DNA of 64,000 nucleotides from Isoetes taiwanensis (lineage: Eukaryota; Streptophyta; Lycopodiopsida; Isoetales; Isoetaceae). Below, one piece after another: positions 11,821-24,070 of the stretch. The position numbers and the translations under genes are program-made. How positions within the stretch are numbered: position 1 is the stretch's first letter; each line of letters starts with the position of its first letter. The DNA is taken from the NCBI GenBank assembly GCA_021234155.1, contig JAJEKV010000206.1:1178001-1242000 (forward strand), in the 5' to 3' direction. The notes beneath the pieces are model-generated. The model ran no database searches, was not told the DNA's origin, and saw only the letters and a list, made by a program, of their open reading frames with translations.

Positions 11821-12530
11821 ATAAAAGAAAGATAGCATTGGGTAGGCTTGGAATAATGCGGCAAATTTTGAATATGACCTGCAACAAAAATGGTGTATTA
11901 AGGGTTATCGGATTTTTTTTATGACGTCGAGAGGGCAACTATGTTGGAAAAGTTGAGTAATTTAGGTAATTTACATAATATCCTATGGCTTCCTTGCTAT
12001 AGTTCCATCCAATGGTAGATATACGAAATAAGGTGCACGCTGAACCACCTCGATCATCGGATCCGTAAATCCCATGGCCCAGAGCGTATATTGACGCCTC
12101 TGGTTGCCTTTCATTTTGGTATTGTCAATAATGATTTAGGCCGTTTATATTTTTGAAATATGTATAAAGCAAAGCCTATGGTTTGGAATATGACCTGAAC
12201 CTTCTCAAAATGAAACCAATCTCCCCTTTTTTTTTATGGATGCCTTACGAATAATATCAAAAAAACAATCTGGGTGCGCCTGGGGAGGTTATTTAATGGT
12301 TCAATTTCTTAATATGTTTGACGCCCCTTTTAATGGTTTGATGTGCTATATTAATATATAATTATTGATAAGCTATACAATCTGTACAGAATAAATATAA
12401 ATGTTGTACGAAATATGTGCAAATGTTATACGAAATGTGTACGGAAATTATAAAAAAAAATAAAAATAAAAAAAAAATAAAAAAAAAAACTAGCAAAAGG
12501 CACACCAAAAGGCTTTAGCAAGTTAAGACT
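11821..12530. other. AT-rich stretch without gene
   Basis: No supported frame is present. An A-rich tract at about 12447-12490 could be the tail of an old retrotransposed sequence, but no target duplication was identified. Confidence 0.4.
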
Positions 12531-12532
12531 TG

Positions 12533-13278
12533 TTAGATTTTTATTTCTAGGCTTGATGTCATTAGACTACCATTGATGGTTAATCTTTCCCCTTTGGCAT
12601 ACATGTCAAGGAGACTACAACGAAGGAATGCATCCAAGTGAAACTCAGCTTTCAGTGCATTGGTATGGATTAACTTTCCATGTCCAAATACTGAAGTATA
12701 AGTGCAAGCAACCAAAATCTCAACAATAGTAGTCTTATCTGGTTTCATATTTTGCAGTGGCATTTGTTTAAACAACCACAAAGAGATCTTTCATCAGATG
12801 CATGTCCTGAATCCATGATCCCACACTTAACATACATATTAACTAGGGAAAGTCATTGTTTATAATAACGACATGGACTTGTTTACCTTGAAGCATTGCT
12901 TTTGCATATAAAAGATCTCCAGCCAGTTACATATTCATAAGTTTGTTGTCTAACAAGACATCAAATTGAAAGTCATGGCAAACAACTGGCATGCAACAAC
13001 TTTTTTCTGTTGCTAATGCATGAATTATAGAAATGTTTAGCATTATGATACAAGTTACTTTATTTGGGATACAGGTGCATGTCTTGAAAGAGATGAAAGG
13101 TTGTTTTGACTTCAACATTTTCGCTATATGCTGTTATTTTGGCATTCTTTAAATTAACATCATGCTCATAAATGCTTCTAAACACCTGCAATGATTGTTC
13201 CAACCACCGGCATTTGATATGCATGTTTACAAGCATAGAAGCTTGATCTGAACTCAGACAGTCTACTGACATGAACAT
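12533..13278 (-). pseudogene. Pentatricopeptide-repeat (PPR) gene relic
   Basis: Two minus-strand pieces carry plant PLS-type PPR sequence. Frame 13278-13060 has SSDQASMLVNMHIKCRWLEQ with SLQVFRSI, matching the S/L repeat pattern (NxLVxMYxKCG---A--VF). Frame 12781-12533 has MKPDKTTIVEILVACTY, GHGKLIHTNALK and SLLDMYAKG, matching a further repeat (PDxxTxxSxLxAC...GxxxHxxxxK). PPR proteins bind organellar RNA. Stops between the pieces, missing repeats and loss of the ends show a decayed fragment. Confidence 0.65.
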
Positions 13279-14300
13279 GTGTCATTTTTCCTTGGGGGGA
13301 GGCTCAAATATTGAAAGCAACTCTTCAACGCAAGTAATTCAGTGTTACCATTCACATGGTTCTAAAACTATGAAATTAAAATATCTGCAAAAAATAGCAA
13401 AACAGAAAACTCACCTGGTTATAGATGACCCGTACGAAAGAGACTAAGCCAGGGTGAAAGATTAGGAAGTCCACTAATCCTAATTGGCATCTGTCCCTTA
13501 CATCAGGCCCTTAGCATGTAAACTAAGCTACCTATAAGTGCTCACCTGTAAGTGCCTCAGTAGCTTGAAGTTGCTTTTGATCCTCCCTACTCACACCTAA
13601 GGCTTGTACCCATGATGTGAAAATTCATGACAGCAATTCTCAATGCAACAGTGATTACAAATCCTGCAAAGTGAACGCAAATTTGTCAATGAGAATACAA
13701 TTATACTAAGCACTTCAGGAATTTTGTTATGAAGTACCTCAAGAGGCTGAACAGACATGGAAGATGGTACAGGACTGCATTCAGCCAATCAAAGTTGGTA
13801 GTGGTTTCCCCATCCTTTGGAGGATCTTGTCCGCACGGAATGGGCGACCACTACCATAATCTTCAGCCTTATCAAGGTGCGGAAGTAGTGGATCCAAGAC
13901 AAATAAAGGAAGACGGTCCTTGCAAGACGTAAACCCCTCTCGACCTTGGTTCCAAAGACTTTCAATCTTTGTTGTAATGCGGCTTCCCGGCCGACAGCAG
14001 ATTAAGCTCCTCGATTTTTGTCCTGCTCAAGTTCGTAATAGTTCCTTCAAAATGACCGTATCTTGGCATATAGCCCGAATACCGCCTGCGACGACTTGGT
14101 TTATCCTTAATCATTCCTTCCCATTTTTTAAATCTTTATTCATCTTCTGGCCCGGAACTCAAGTTCTTTGAACCTTCATTTGTAGCACCCGCAGCTTTGA
14201 TCACAACTTTGCAACCTTGCCTTACAATGAATCACTTCGATCTTGTAGAGTTGATCCATTCTCCCTGTTGTCTGTTGAATTCAACTGGAAAGTAATCCAA
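13279..14300. other. Stretch without recognisable gene
   Basis: Only short overlapping frames occur on both strands (13597-13788, 13729-13932, 13920-14171). I recognise no domain, splice structure or repeat. Confidence 0.4.
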
Positions 14301-14329
14301 GGTTAGTACCACATGACACAACAAGCACC

Positions 14330-14860
14330 ACTTTACACACCACAAATTCCATCATGACAAACTTTGCACCACAAATGGCGCCATATTCACCACATGTGGT
14401 GTGGCATGTGGCACCGTGGTAGCGCCATATTCACCCACATGTGGTGTGGCATGTGGCACCAAACCGGTGCCACATGACACACCACCTATGGCACCACAAT
14501 GCACCCAAGGCACCACATATGGCAATCCATTGCCGCACCACAAATGGCGTCAAAGACACCACATGTGGTGCAAAATGTGGATCCATAGTGGTGCCACATT
14601 AGACACCACATGTGGCACCACAATGCAAAGAAGGCACCACATCCCGTGCAGCATCCACCACCCCATATGTGGCGAGATAGCGTGGTGCAATATTTAGCGC
14701 AGTTAGCTTGGCACCACATATGGCGCATAATCCACCATTCACAAGTATCACCATATCTAACATCACATATGACACTAAGTATAGAAACATATGGAAGCCA
14801 ATTCACTATTAGGATAAGGTACCACGTTTGGTACTATATGTGACACTACATATGCTACAA
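14330..14860. repeat. Degenerate minisatellite rich in CCACATGTGG palindromes
   Basis: The stretch is built from variants of GGCACCACATGTGGTG-like words spaced about 15-45 bases apart, on both strands because the core CCACATGTGG is self-complementary. Open frames rich in Trp/Cys/His on both strands (for example 14806-14486) are by-products of the repeat. Confidence 0.7.
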
Positions 14861-15184
14861 ACTACATTATTAACATATAATTGGCACCATATGACTGTCT
14901 CTGAACACATTTGAGCTACATACTCGTGGAACTGAAATTATCCACCACAACTCGAAACTAGCAAAGACAAATTTCCTACACATAACTTACAACACACCCA
15001 AATGAAGAAGTAAGTGGTGTACCGATTGTTCAAGCTTGCTAGACCTTGTTTGGAAAATAATGGGGTTCCAATATTAAATTGCATCATATGGTGGTTCCAA
15101 GAAGAGGGTTGAAAAGTACCTATTTTTTTGAGTGATTTTCCCCGAGATTCTTCTTACGACCTTTTGAGGAGGCTTGAATTGTGG

Positions 15185-15690
15185 CCTAGTCATTTCAAGA
15201 GAGGAAGCATCATCCGTGGCGGGTTGCTCGCTTCCTCACTATTTGAAATGCTTGCATGCTTCCTCTTACGTTGGGACCCGGAGAGGCTTGAATTTTTTTC
15301 TCTTTAACATTTGCCAACTCAACCGGTTTATTTCTTTTCCTTTTGTGTGAAGGTAATACGCAATGACCATAGTCCGTGAGGCCATGCCTCCCCGTGCACA
15401 CTTCCCGCGTGATTTTTTTTGTAAAGGCACATATATTCATTATACCTCTCCTTGCTCATATTCTTCAATCTGCATGATGAAACAAAACAATATTTTAAAC
15501 AACAGAGAATCATGGGCATCCCCGAATCTAGAATGCAACCCACCTGTAAGTGGATTTTCCTAATACTTTCGGTCCCCAAACAGACTCGATTTCTTCTTGT
15601 GTGGCGTAATGCTTTTCTTGCCTGTACATTTCCTTGTAGGTGTATCCCGTGGCATTCAAGTCCCAGATGATCGTGAGCCATTTCGCGGAT
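15185..15690 (-). pseudogene. Unrecognised coding-like fragment
   Basis: On the minus strand one frame from about 15680 reads WLTIIWDLNATGYTYKEM and, a little further, EEIESVWGPKVLGKSTYRWV. This has the composition of real protein, and a lower frame to 15210 is Lys-rich. I do not recognise the family. Frame changes and no clear start suggest a broken gene or transposon fragment. Confidence 0.25.
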
Positions 15691-15710
15691 CGATCTTCTT
15701 GCCGAGAAAT

Positions 15711-15905
15711 CGAAATGGTCTTGCCGGATTAAGGGAGCGTGATCGAAGTTTTTGAGGGAAAATGAACATTCAGAATCAGAAATGGTCTTGGCGGATTAAG
15801 GGAGCGTGATCAGAGTTTTTGAGGGAAAATGAAAATTCAGAATCAGAAATGGTCTTGGCGGATTAAGGGAGCGTGATCAGAGTTTTTGAGGGAAAATGAT
15901 CGTGT
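15711..15905. repeat. Three tandem copies of a 67-bp unit
   Basis: The word AATGGTCTTG recurs at 15714, 15781 and 15848. Each is followed by GCGGATTAAGGGAGCGTGAT and GTTTTTGAGGGAAAATGA. The last two copies are nearly identical and the first has a few changes. Confidence 0.85.
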
Positions 15906-16486
15906 ACATTGCTGAATAAGACTGAATAAGACTGAAAGGACAAAATTTGAATAAGTAATCATGTGTATATTTGAAAAAAATAACTGCCTCTCCCACTACA
16001 AATTCAGTAGTTCCCACCACACTTAGCACCCAAAAATGTGGTGCTAAAATGCACGTTTTTGTTCCACTACAACATGCTTTCACCCGTTTGGAATACATAT
16101 GGTAAACCCAATAATTCTATGACTATACTGACAATAAGGTTTTGTGTTAAATGTATTATGGACCAAATTTGGGGTTCTTGAAAAATTGTAAAATACTGGA
16201 AAACCGTGTGCTGGGTTTTCTAGTGTTTATCATTGAAAACTATTGGGTCTTTCGATGGGAGATATCCAAATTGATCGTGCCTCCAGCATTAAGTAGATCT
16301 TTTCCTCCAGCATTAAGTGTGACCTTGAATTTATGGAGGTCCTAATACATGGAAATGGAATGAACTTTTAGAAATCCAAAAAAAGTGGTAAACCTCATAC
16401 TGGTGCTCTCTAGGGTTTATTGCCAAGGAAGACTAGGGCAGAGCTCACCTTAACGGCGCTTCCAGCGATATGCGCTTCCAGCGAAA

Positions 16487-17176
16487 GTGGAGGACACATA
16501 TAGGCTTTTAAGTTCTACCACGTCGGGGATCATCATCGTATAACCCCAGTAACCAACTCCCAAAGATAAACATACATTGGCAAGTTTGAGCCCCTGACCA
16601 AATGAACATTTATTTTGGCATTACTAGGCCTATACCAACTCACCACACATCCATTGGGCAAAACTTTAGCCATACATGCACACTTTGTAGGCAGGATACC
16701 TCCTAGCCTTAGGATGTCACGGGTATTTTTATATTTTTTGTTTATGGTCCAAGCTAGACTAGTCTTGTCTCTAGAATAGTATCTTGTACAGAGATTAGCT
16801 AGAATATCCCACCACCGGTCAAGGGGCCAAAGTGGAGGACACATATAGGCTTTTAAGTTCTACCACGTCGGGGATCATCATCGTATAACCCCAGTAACCA
16901 ACTCCCAAAGATAAACATACATTGGCAAGGTTTGAACCCCTGACCAAATGAACATTTATTTTGGCATTACTAGGCCTATACCAACTCACCACACATCCGT
17001 TGGGCAAAACTTTAGCCATACATGCACACTTTGTAGGCATGATACCTCCTAGCCTTAGGATGTCACGGGTATTTTTGTATTTTTTGTTTATGGTCCAAGC
17101 TAGACTAGTCTTGTCTCTAGAATAGTATCTTGTACAGAGATTAGCTAGAATATCCCACCACCGGGCCAAGGGGCCA
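16487..17176. repeat. Two near-identical tandem copies of a 345-bp unit
   Basis: GTGGAGGACACATATAGGCT occurs at 16487 and again at 16832, and the 345 bases in between are repeated with very few changes through about 17176. The high identity implies a recent duplication. A minus-strand frame crosses each copy, which explains the two long frames sharing sequence here, but no known domain is present. Confidence 0.9.
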
Positions 17177-18050
17177 AAGGGGTTTTTTTTTTTTTTTCGG
17201 ACACGCCTACGGGCATTTTTTTCTGTGATATTTTGAAAAGCCTTCGGGCATCTACTTACAAGCCGTTCTTGGCATCTGTACATATCAATTTTGAATGAAA
17301 TCAAATAGTTTTCTTCACAAACTTTTTCTTCAAACAGTTTTTCTGTACATAAAAATATTTTGAATGAAATCAAACTGTTTTCTCCAAGCATTTTGTCTCC
17401 AAAGTGTTTTCTCTAAAATTTTGTCTCTGCATTTGTCTCAACAAAGTCTCGGGAACACTATAAATCAACCACATGAGAAATCTCTGATTCATCACAGCAG
17501 TATAGGAAATTTTCCTATACGACCTAAAACAATTCCCCAACTCAACAAGTCATTTTTTAGCCTGATAATTTTGCCTTTAAAATCATTTTTAATTTAGCCT
17601 ATATAAAATTTCGAAATTCTTTTTTTTTTCGAATGCAATAAATGGAATAAAATGCCGTGAGAATTTATTGCATAAAATGCAATATTCTCCATATATACCA
17701 TATACATGTCATGTTTGGCGGGAAGACCGTACGCCGGGCATGTTAATTCAAGCAATCAATTATTCACGCTAATTTATTTATAATTATGCCTATATAAATC
17801 CATTTCACGCTCTCAAAGTTCCTACAATTTCTTCCTTTCTTCATACGATTTGCCGGTTGCGCTTCAGCTGTGTTTGCATCCGCCCTCCTAAAATCTTGGT
17901 GAGCAGATTTCTTTTCAATGCACAAATTCATTATTTTGAGAAATTTGGATTTCTCGTTTAGCTTGAAATAGGTTGCAGTGGCCATATAAAACGCAAAAAT
18001 ACCTTCACGAGGACCTCAATGGTGACCCAAAAACAGGCAAAAAAGGTTGG
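17177..18050. other. Stretch without recognisable gene
   Basis: It starts with a run of about 16 T (17189-17204) and is AT-rich. The paired words TTTTGAATGAAATCAAA at about 17290 and 17350 are a small local duplication. No gene is seen. Confidence 0.4.
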
Positions 18051-18052
18051 AC

Positions 18053-18186
18053 AAATCGCAGTTGCGATCATTTTCCACATGAAAGAGCAATATTCTTAAT
18101 TTTTAAGGCATATTTATAATATGTGGCATTGTAATTGACGTAGTTATTGCACATGATGGGCTCCAAAAGATCGCCATTGCGATCTT
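18053..18186. repeat. Two short palindromic AATCGC...GCGATT motifs
   Basis: AAATCGCAGTTGCGATCA (18053-18070) and AAGATCGCCATTGCGATCTT (18167-18186) share the pattern ATCGC-n3/4-GCGAT. The second has outer GGCTCC and TTCTAGAAC flanks. Related copies lie at 24081 and 24143. Confidence 0.7.
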
Positions 18187-18258
18187 CTAGAACAAGAGAT
18201 TGGTGCGTATCAACACTGAAAGACAAAATAACATTTTAACTTTATACATCTTATAAAG

Positions 18259-18294
18259 TTCTAGAACTACTGAAGACATGAAGACAACTTGCTG
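18259..18294. repeat. 36-bp sequence repeated at 19030-19065
   Basis: TTCTAGAACTACTGAAGACA and the next 16 bases to GCTG are identical to 19030-19065, where they form the right arm of a hairpin. Confidence 0.85.
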
Positions 18295-18674
18295 CTTGCT
18301 CCCTCACGGGCATCTCCTTATAAACCAAAACAAGTACATGCTAATTAGTGACACCATTATGGTCGGGATTAAAAAACCTCGCCCTTTCGGGTTTTTGAGG
18401 AAAGACCCTGACAATAATAGTATCACTAATATTTGTTAGCTAACAATTATGTGGTGATAGAAACCCTCATGCTAACCAGCCTTATTGGGTAAGGATTACA
18501 TAATTAAAGATATAGTACATCATGAACGCTAAAAGATGTTTGAACATGCAAGTTTGAATTGTTCAATGTATTTCAGTCCCTTCATCTTGTAACGAAATAA
18601 GACCATGCCACACCATGACCTCTGTCCTCTTCTTATTACCTGCAAAATGAAGAAAAATGAACCGATAGCCACTA

Positions 18675-18815
18675 AGGCCTCTTCAGGCACGAGGGCCTGA
18701 GCCACAAGGGGCAACTAGGCACGAGGGCCTCCAACCAGGCACGAGGGCCTCCACATAACCACAAGGGGCATCCAGGCACAAGGCCTCCATCCAGGCACTG
18801 AGGCCTCCAACCAAG
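18675..18815. repeat. Short minisatellite of CCAGGCACGAGGGCCT words
   Basis: Five to six degenerate copies of a CCAGGCAC(G)AGGGCCTCCA unit occur, about 22-26 bases each, with one CCACAAGGGGC variant. Confidence 0.7.
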
Positions 18816-18850
18816 TAGGACAAGTTAGCAAGAGGGGCGGGCAGGTGGGA

Positions 18851-19029
18851 CATAACGCTACATGGAAAGAGGAGATGCACGTCAGAGTGCTGATAACAAG
18901 ATAGGGAAAAGGAAAAGACTAAATAGGCAAGGAGCTAGAAAAGCCAAGAAAGTAACTAACCGACAATTACCTCAGTAGTTCCAGAACTTCATTTACCTTC
19001 TATTCTTGCGAAACGAAGGTAAATGTCAT
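18851..19029 (+). repeat. 179-bp direct repeat, copy 1
   Basis: CATAACGCTACATGGAAAGA through GGTAAATGTCAT is repeated at 23812-23990 with one visible difference (ACAATT versus ACAACT). The copies are 4961 bp apart and flank the LINE at 19.6-21.6 kb, although other sequence lies between. Confidence 0.9.
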
Positions 19030-19046
19030 TTCTAGAACTACTGAAG
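18971..19046. other. Imperfect hairpin with ~30-bp arms
   Basis: The left arm runs CTCAGTAGTTCCAGAACTTC..., the loop is TATTCTTGCGAAAC (19001-19014), and the right arm is GAAGGTAAATGTCATTTCTA.... The arms pair along nearly all of their length with a few mismatches and bulges. It could be a foldback element terminus or a small-RNA-type precursor, and sequence alone cannot say which. Confidence 0.7.
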
Positions 19047-19652
19047 ACATGAAGACAACTTGCTGAAATAGAGGTAGAGAGAACGGATTCTAGAAAGCAC
19101 ATAATATGACTTGTGCCACTAGCAAGACAATGTCCAATAGGACTCAGCAATCACAAGCTTAGACAAAATTAAAGCTAGAAGAAGCTACATGGAAGGAAGA
19201 GAAAGCGCGTTTTAAGGTGTCTAGGAGAAAAGATGAAAAGGGCATATCTAGGAGGTTGCACTAGAAGAAATAGATATTGACCATGGTTTTGGATAAATGT
19301 ACCACAAAAGGCAAGGAAACAAGGAGGGCAATATGCAAGAAGAAGAGGAGCAAGACAAAGTGTTTAGGATGAAAATGACACATATAAATGTATCAAAGAC
19401 AGTAAGTATGAAATATAAATGATGAGTACCAAAATATAATTCCATTGGTGACTACCTCCAAAATGGTTAATATACAACATCATCAATTAAACGCATCACA
19501 TAATGTCCAAAATTAAAAGACCATGATTGAGCAATCTCATAAAATGAAAACAATATAGCTCAAAGTATCTAAACATGATGGCTAGGCAACATTGACAAAA
19601 GCAAAGGTCATGCAAATGGGATACAAGGGCTATTGCACTGGACTACCAGTAG

Positions 19653-20520
19653 AGTTGAGTTGTGCCCATATACAAGGCAGGGGACCCCCACAGCCCAGCC
19701 AACTATCGTACCATTATGGTCAGTTCTGTCTTTGCCAAGTTGCTTGCCGGGATTCTTGAGCAGCGATTGACACTTTGGGCAGAGGATGGAGAAGTGCGGG
19801 CTCTCACGCAGGCAGGCTTCCGCCCCCGGCATTCTACTATTGACCATATCTTCACTCTGCGAACACTCATAGAGGATAGCCGGAATCAACGCCAGAATCT
19901 GTACTGTTGCTTTGTGGATTTTGCAAAGGCTTTTGACACGGTGCCTCGGGATAAGTTGTGGGGACAGATTGAGACAGACTAGGGACCCCGTTGACTTGCG
20001 AGAATGCTATATACGAGACTATAATGAGGCTTGCTCCTGGCCGTCTCTCACTTGTCCGGGGAGCCCGTTGTTAGTAGCATTGGGGTGCGCCGGGGCTGCC
20101 TCTATCCCGGCGCTCCCGGCTTGTACATTGACCAGCTAGAAGAATGGCTAGGCTGAGCACGGGAGGGGGAGGCTTCGTTGATGCACCACATAATCCGGCA
20201 ACTCATATATGGCCGATGATGTTGACCTGCTGCGATATACCCGAGGAGGACATGCAACGCCACTGGATGCTTTGGACACTACGCCAATTCACCGACATGA
20301 GAGTTAACTTGGCCAAGACAAGGGTGTCTTCTTTGGTCCCATCATCCCGGCACCCACGCCTTCCCTCATTCACTTACCGGGGGCAAGTAGTGGAGGTGGC
20401 TCGATCTTATAAGTATTTGGGCATTCGTTTTCTACTACCACATTGGGATGCATCCATCGGGCTACGGGTCACCGCAGCCGGAAAGCCCTGTATGCAATGC
20501 AAAACAACAAATCACAAGGC
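19653..20520 (+). pseudogene. LINE reverse transcriptase (broken)
   Basis: The frame at about 19653-19982 encodes VVPIYKAGDPHSPANYRTI, then LTQAGFRPRHSTIDHIFTLR and FVDFAKAFDTVPRDKLW. These are reverse-transcriptase motifs 0 to A, with the first catalytic Asp in FVDF. After a stop at about 19981 the domain continues in other frames. There is a GVR-GC remnant near 20080, GLYIDQLEEW-like sequence near 20120, and the catalytic box as YMADDVDLLRY at about 20205-20240. At 20270-20430 come LRQFTDMRVNLAKT and SYKYLGIRF, the usual C-terminal palm/thumb motifs. At least three frame breaks make it non-functional. Confidence 0.85.
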
Positions 20521-21572
20521 GTAGTTTGTATGCATGGGGTCACCGGGCACACTTGTTCGGGTGGCCTTGGTTGAACCGTCCTCCTCTATGGGGGGCGAAG
20601 GGGGCCAGTGATATCCCTCACCACTTGGAGCGATCTAGAGCAGTCTGAGAAGGCCTTCTTGGCGGGCAGGAGTGAAATCCACGGTCCCATATCGATCTTG
20701 CTCCAGGAGGCGGGCTTCCTTTCATTCTGAGGGCTGCTGTTGGAGCGTCACATTATTTACTTCTGAAGGTGGTGGCTATGGATGAAGCCCCGACCGCCCA
20801 ACCTTGCTTTGGCGGTGGCGATGGGCCCGGCTTGGCGACTCAAAGCTTTGCTGGAAAGACAAGCAAGCCTAGTGGTTTCGCTATGGAATGTGCAGCACAC
20901 AGATGTGGACCAAAGGATACACCAAGGAACGCTGCCTTGAAGCAAAGACTTGATGCTTGCTTCATGGCCAAGCTTTGGGATGCAGAGGCCCTCATCACAT
21001 GTCAAGGTGGCAAATTATCGACAGCAGTTAATCCCATGCTCACGAGGGGCCCACACCACTACCGCGCACTCCATCTACCCATGAAAAAGCGCAGGTGATT
21101 GCTTCCATTCAAGACAGGTGCACACCACCTCCGCATTGAGACGGGGGAGATGGATTCGAGCCGCGTGAGGACAGAGTCCGCTGCCGCTACCGTGGCGCCA
21201 TTGAGGATGAAAGTCACGCCTCCGTGCCTGTCCGCACAAAGATATCCGCCCGGTGATGTTTCTGTTAGTTGTGCCCCATCGCCTTGCATGAGCTAACCGA
21301 AAGCACGCCCTCTGTAGGCTTGTTGGGATCGTACCTCCCGGGAGGTAATGGATAACGGACTTAGTTATGCCCCCTGCTCGACATTAACCTCACCAGATAC
21401 TTGTGATTATGTATATAATCGTGCGGTATGTGGGCATCCTTATTGCTACTAAGGTTTTTCCCGAAAACCCCCAGGCGGGGTTTTTAATCCCGGTAGTATC
21501 GCCTTGCTGCTTTGCTCTCTCTTTGTACTTGGGTCCCATAGGCCAGTTGGTCTCCGTGGACGATAAAATCAT

Positions 21573-21606
21573 ATTCTATTCTATTCTATTCTATTCTATT
21601 CTATTT
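21573..21606. repeat. (ATTCT)n microsatellite at LINE 3' end
   Basis: About six ATTCT units follow GATAAAATCATATTCT directly. The tail sits where the LINE ends, so it is probably the template-derived tail of the insertion. Confidence 0.9.
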
Positions 21607-23811
21607 AAGTCCAACAATGTGACGTTCCATATTCCACAACTCGATATAGCAAAGCAAATTAAATGAGTTCTCCATAGATAAAAGCATTTCACAAGATAAA
21701 TGTTGTGCACAAATCAAGTAGATACTTACAAACAAATTACTATGGAGCAAAGCCTAAGGACATTTTTAAACAAGGTATGAGTAAGGATCAGATAAGAGGT
21801 AAGGAAGAGCTAGCTACATTAAGGTAGAAAATAGATAACTTGCAAAGGTGTTGGTAAGGAGACTCTCAATCATTACCACGAAAATAATTAGCAAAAGCTG
21901 TGGGAAAATGAGGCCTATAAAGGAATTTCTTTGAAGATGGCCTAACCTAGTTTCTCAAATGCCCATCTAATTCATAACGGCAAGACAATAATCTAGAATG
22001 CACGTTTCTCAGCTTCTCAAATACCTGAGTGGCCGCATTTGCTACTCCCATCACATCATATCAAAATCCAATATTTAAAAAACTCGGCATGCAAGATGCT
22101 TGCAAATAAGTGTTATCCATACAAGACTCTTAGAAGTTGTTAGAATGAAACTATTACATTTAAGCAATCGTATTTCTCAGATACCTTGTTCACCAAGCAA
22201 GCAATGGGATGTTGATGGGCTCCAAAGATCTAGCATCCGGTAACAATTGTCACCTTAACCAGCAAACTTCATAGCAAAAAGAGGAAACATCCCAATCCTA
22301 TGGACAGTGTAATCTTATAACTGAACTTTAAAACCATGAATGAGTGCACTGAGATGATATATTGGACAACAAAGCAACGAGTTGATGAAATTTCTCATCC
22401 AATATCTCTTGGAACACAAAGAATGACAATATGTTATCTAGAGAAAAAATAAACGATGACACGGGAAGAAGGTGCAAGAACAAATCAAACAGCGATCAGA
22501 AATTGTAGATATACTGCAAAAACTGGAAATTTTAAATCATCCGATTCTGGGTTGTAACATCTGAAACAAAGTTGACAAAAATCAGAACGCTTTGAGGCAT
22601 TGGTCCTAAGTGCGCAACATCCGGAAAGTGACAAAATCTGTAGCATTTGAGGCATTGATTCCTGCGAGGAGGCCGGATGGGTTTGCTTTCTTGATCGATC
22701 CGGATCTATAAATGTTCTTTAAAAGAAAAAATGAATTTGCTAGTCGAGCAGGGAGAATCCTGGTGAAGGTATCTTGAGAACAATTTGGATTGCATAAAGT
22801 ACACAAGAAGAATTTGTTGGAGCTTGAGTAATTGCTTTTTTCAGGATTCAATTCCAGTGCTCAACATCGCCTGCTATTTTACCGTGGATTGCATTCAAGA
22901 AAGGATGGGTGTCAACTAAATTGCGGGACAAGTGGAAATAATAAAGAAAGAATCAAAGAGGAATAACAAACAAAATATTGAGTTCAAGCTTCTATTGCAC
23001 AAGCGCACAACTTAGCAAAGGCCAGTTAGAATGTATCAATTTTGAAAGTTGTCTAAACTTTTTGTTGTATCCCCAAGCAATTTTCTTTGTCTGCAAGACA
23101 AGTTATCTTAGCGGGAATAACAAACACTAGAAGACGTTGTTATAAAGCAGTAGGTTTATAAAGGGAACTAACAAACAAGAAAGGAAATAGATAGCAGACT
23201 AGTCCCGTTCTCAATCAAGATACATAGGCAGGTTAAAAAATGAGATTCATCCAAGAACCATTGGAACAACCATTCGTGACTAATAGCAAAATAGAGCCAA
23301 AGGAAGAATGGGGTCGGGCAAACCTTCGGGATTGTGCTGCAATGGAAGGTCATAAGAGTCGCCCAAGATAAATTGAATTAATAGTCATTCGTCCATGCAT
23401 AGCTAGATGCATCCAAGTTCTTCACCAAGGTCCATATCAAACAACCCGATGCCGCCATCATGCGGCCTATATTCTTGTCATCAGAATGATCCGGTGTTTT
23501 GAGTAAAATTTGAAAGTGGTCGCTCCAAGAAACAAGATCGGTTCCAGTCAAAAGCTTATGTTGCAAACCTAAAAACGGAAAGCACTTTTGAACCCTTAAA
23601 GCTGAGAGGAATCTGTCTACAGACTGCAAATTTGCAAGCGATTGGAATGACTCGCTACTCAGCAGCCCGAAATAAAACTGGAGAAGAGGAAGGAAACACA
23701 TGAAAAATGGACGAAAATGGCTTTGTGCAACAGTGCAACAACAAATGAAACCCAGATGCTAAGGAAAAAGCATCGTTGAAGATAAGAAGCTATGGCCAAA
23801 ATACTGAATCA
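21607..23811. other. Stretch without recognisable gene
   Basis: Frames at 22851-22606 and 23701-23378 (minus) show protein-like composition, but I recognise no domain and see no supporting splice structure. The latter includes WSDHFQILL, faintly like the SDH motif of LINE endonucleases. This is too weak to call. Confidence 0.35.
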
Positions 23812-23990
23812 CATAACGCTACATGGAAAGAGGAGATGCACGTCAGAGTGCTGATAACAAGATAGGGAAAAGGAAAAGACTAAATAGGCAAGGAGCTAGA
23901 AAAGCCAAGAAAGTAACTAACCGACAACTACCTCAGTAGTTCCAGAACTTCATTTACCTTCTATTCTTGCGAAACGAAGGTAAATGTCAT
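23812..23990 (+). repeat. 179-bp direct repeat, copy 2
   Basis: This is the partner of 18851-19029. Homology stops exactly at GGTAAATGTCAT, so this copy lacks the outer right arm of the hairpin seen in copy 1. Confidence 0.9.
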
Positions 23991-24070
23991 CAATTTTTGT
24001 TTATCCAATATTAAAAATGCTTAATAAGAAATACAACCTTAAATATAAAACCATTAAAAAACTTATTTTT

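Larger units (their letters stand above)
19640..21606 (+). mobile_element. 5'-truncated LINE with (ATTCT)n 3' tail
   Basis: Reverse-transcriptase relics extend from about 19650, followed by a C-terminal Cys/His-type segment (about 21100-21220), a 3' UTR and a pentanucleotide tail. The 3' UTR words GGTTTTTCCCGAAAACC and GGCCAGTTGGTCTC recur at 37.5 kb and 48.2 kb, so the family has at least three copies here. The 5' end is missing. Confidence 0.85.

Noticed and set aside
14486-14806. Cys/Trp-rich frame resembling a cysteine-rich peptide
   Set aside because: Produced by the CACATGTGG repeat. The Cys and Trp spacing follows the DNA unit.
18971-19046. microRNA precursor
   Set aside because: The hairpin fits in size, but no mature-strand evidence exists, and the copy at 23.9 kb lacks the outer arm, so a mobile foldback is at least as likely.
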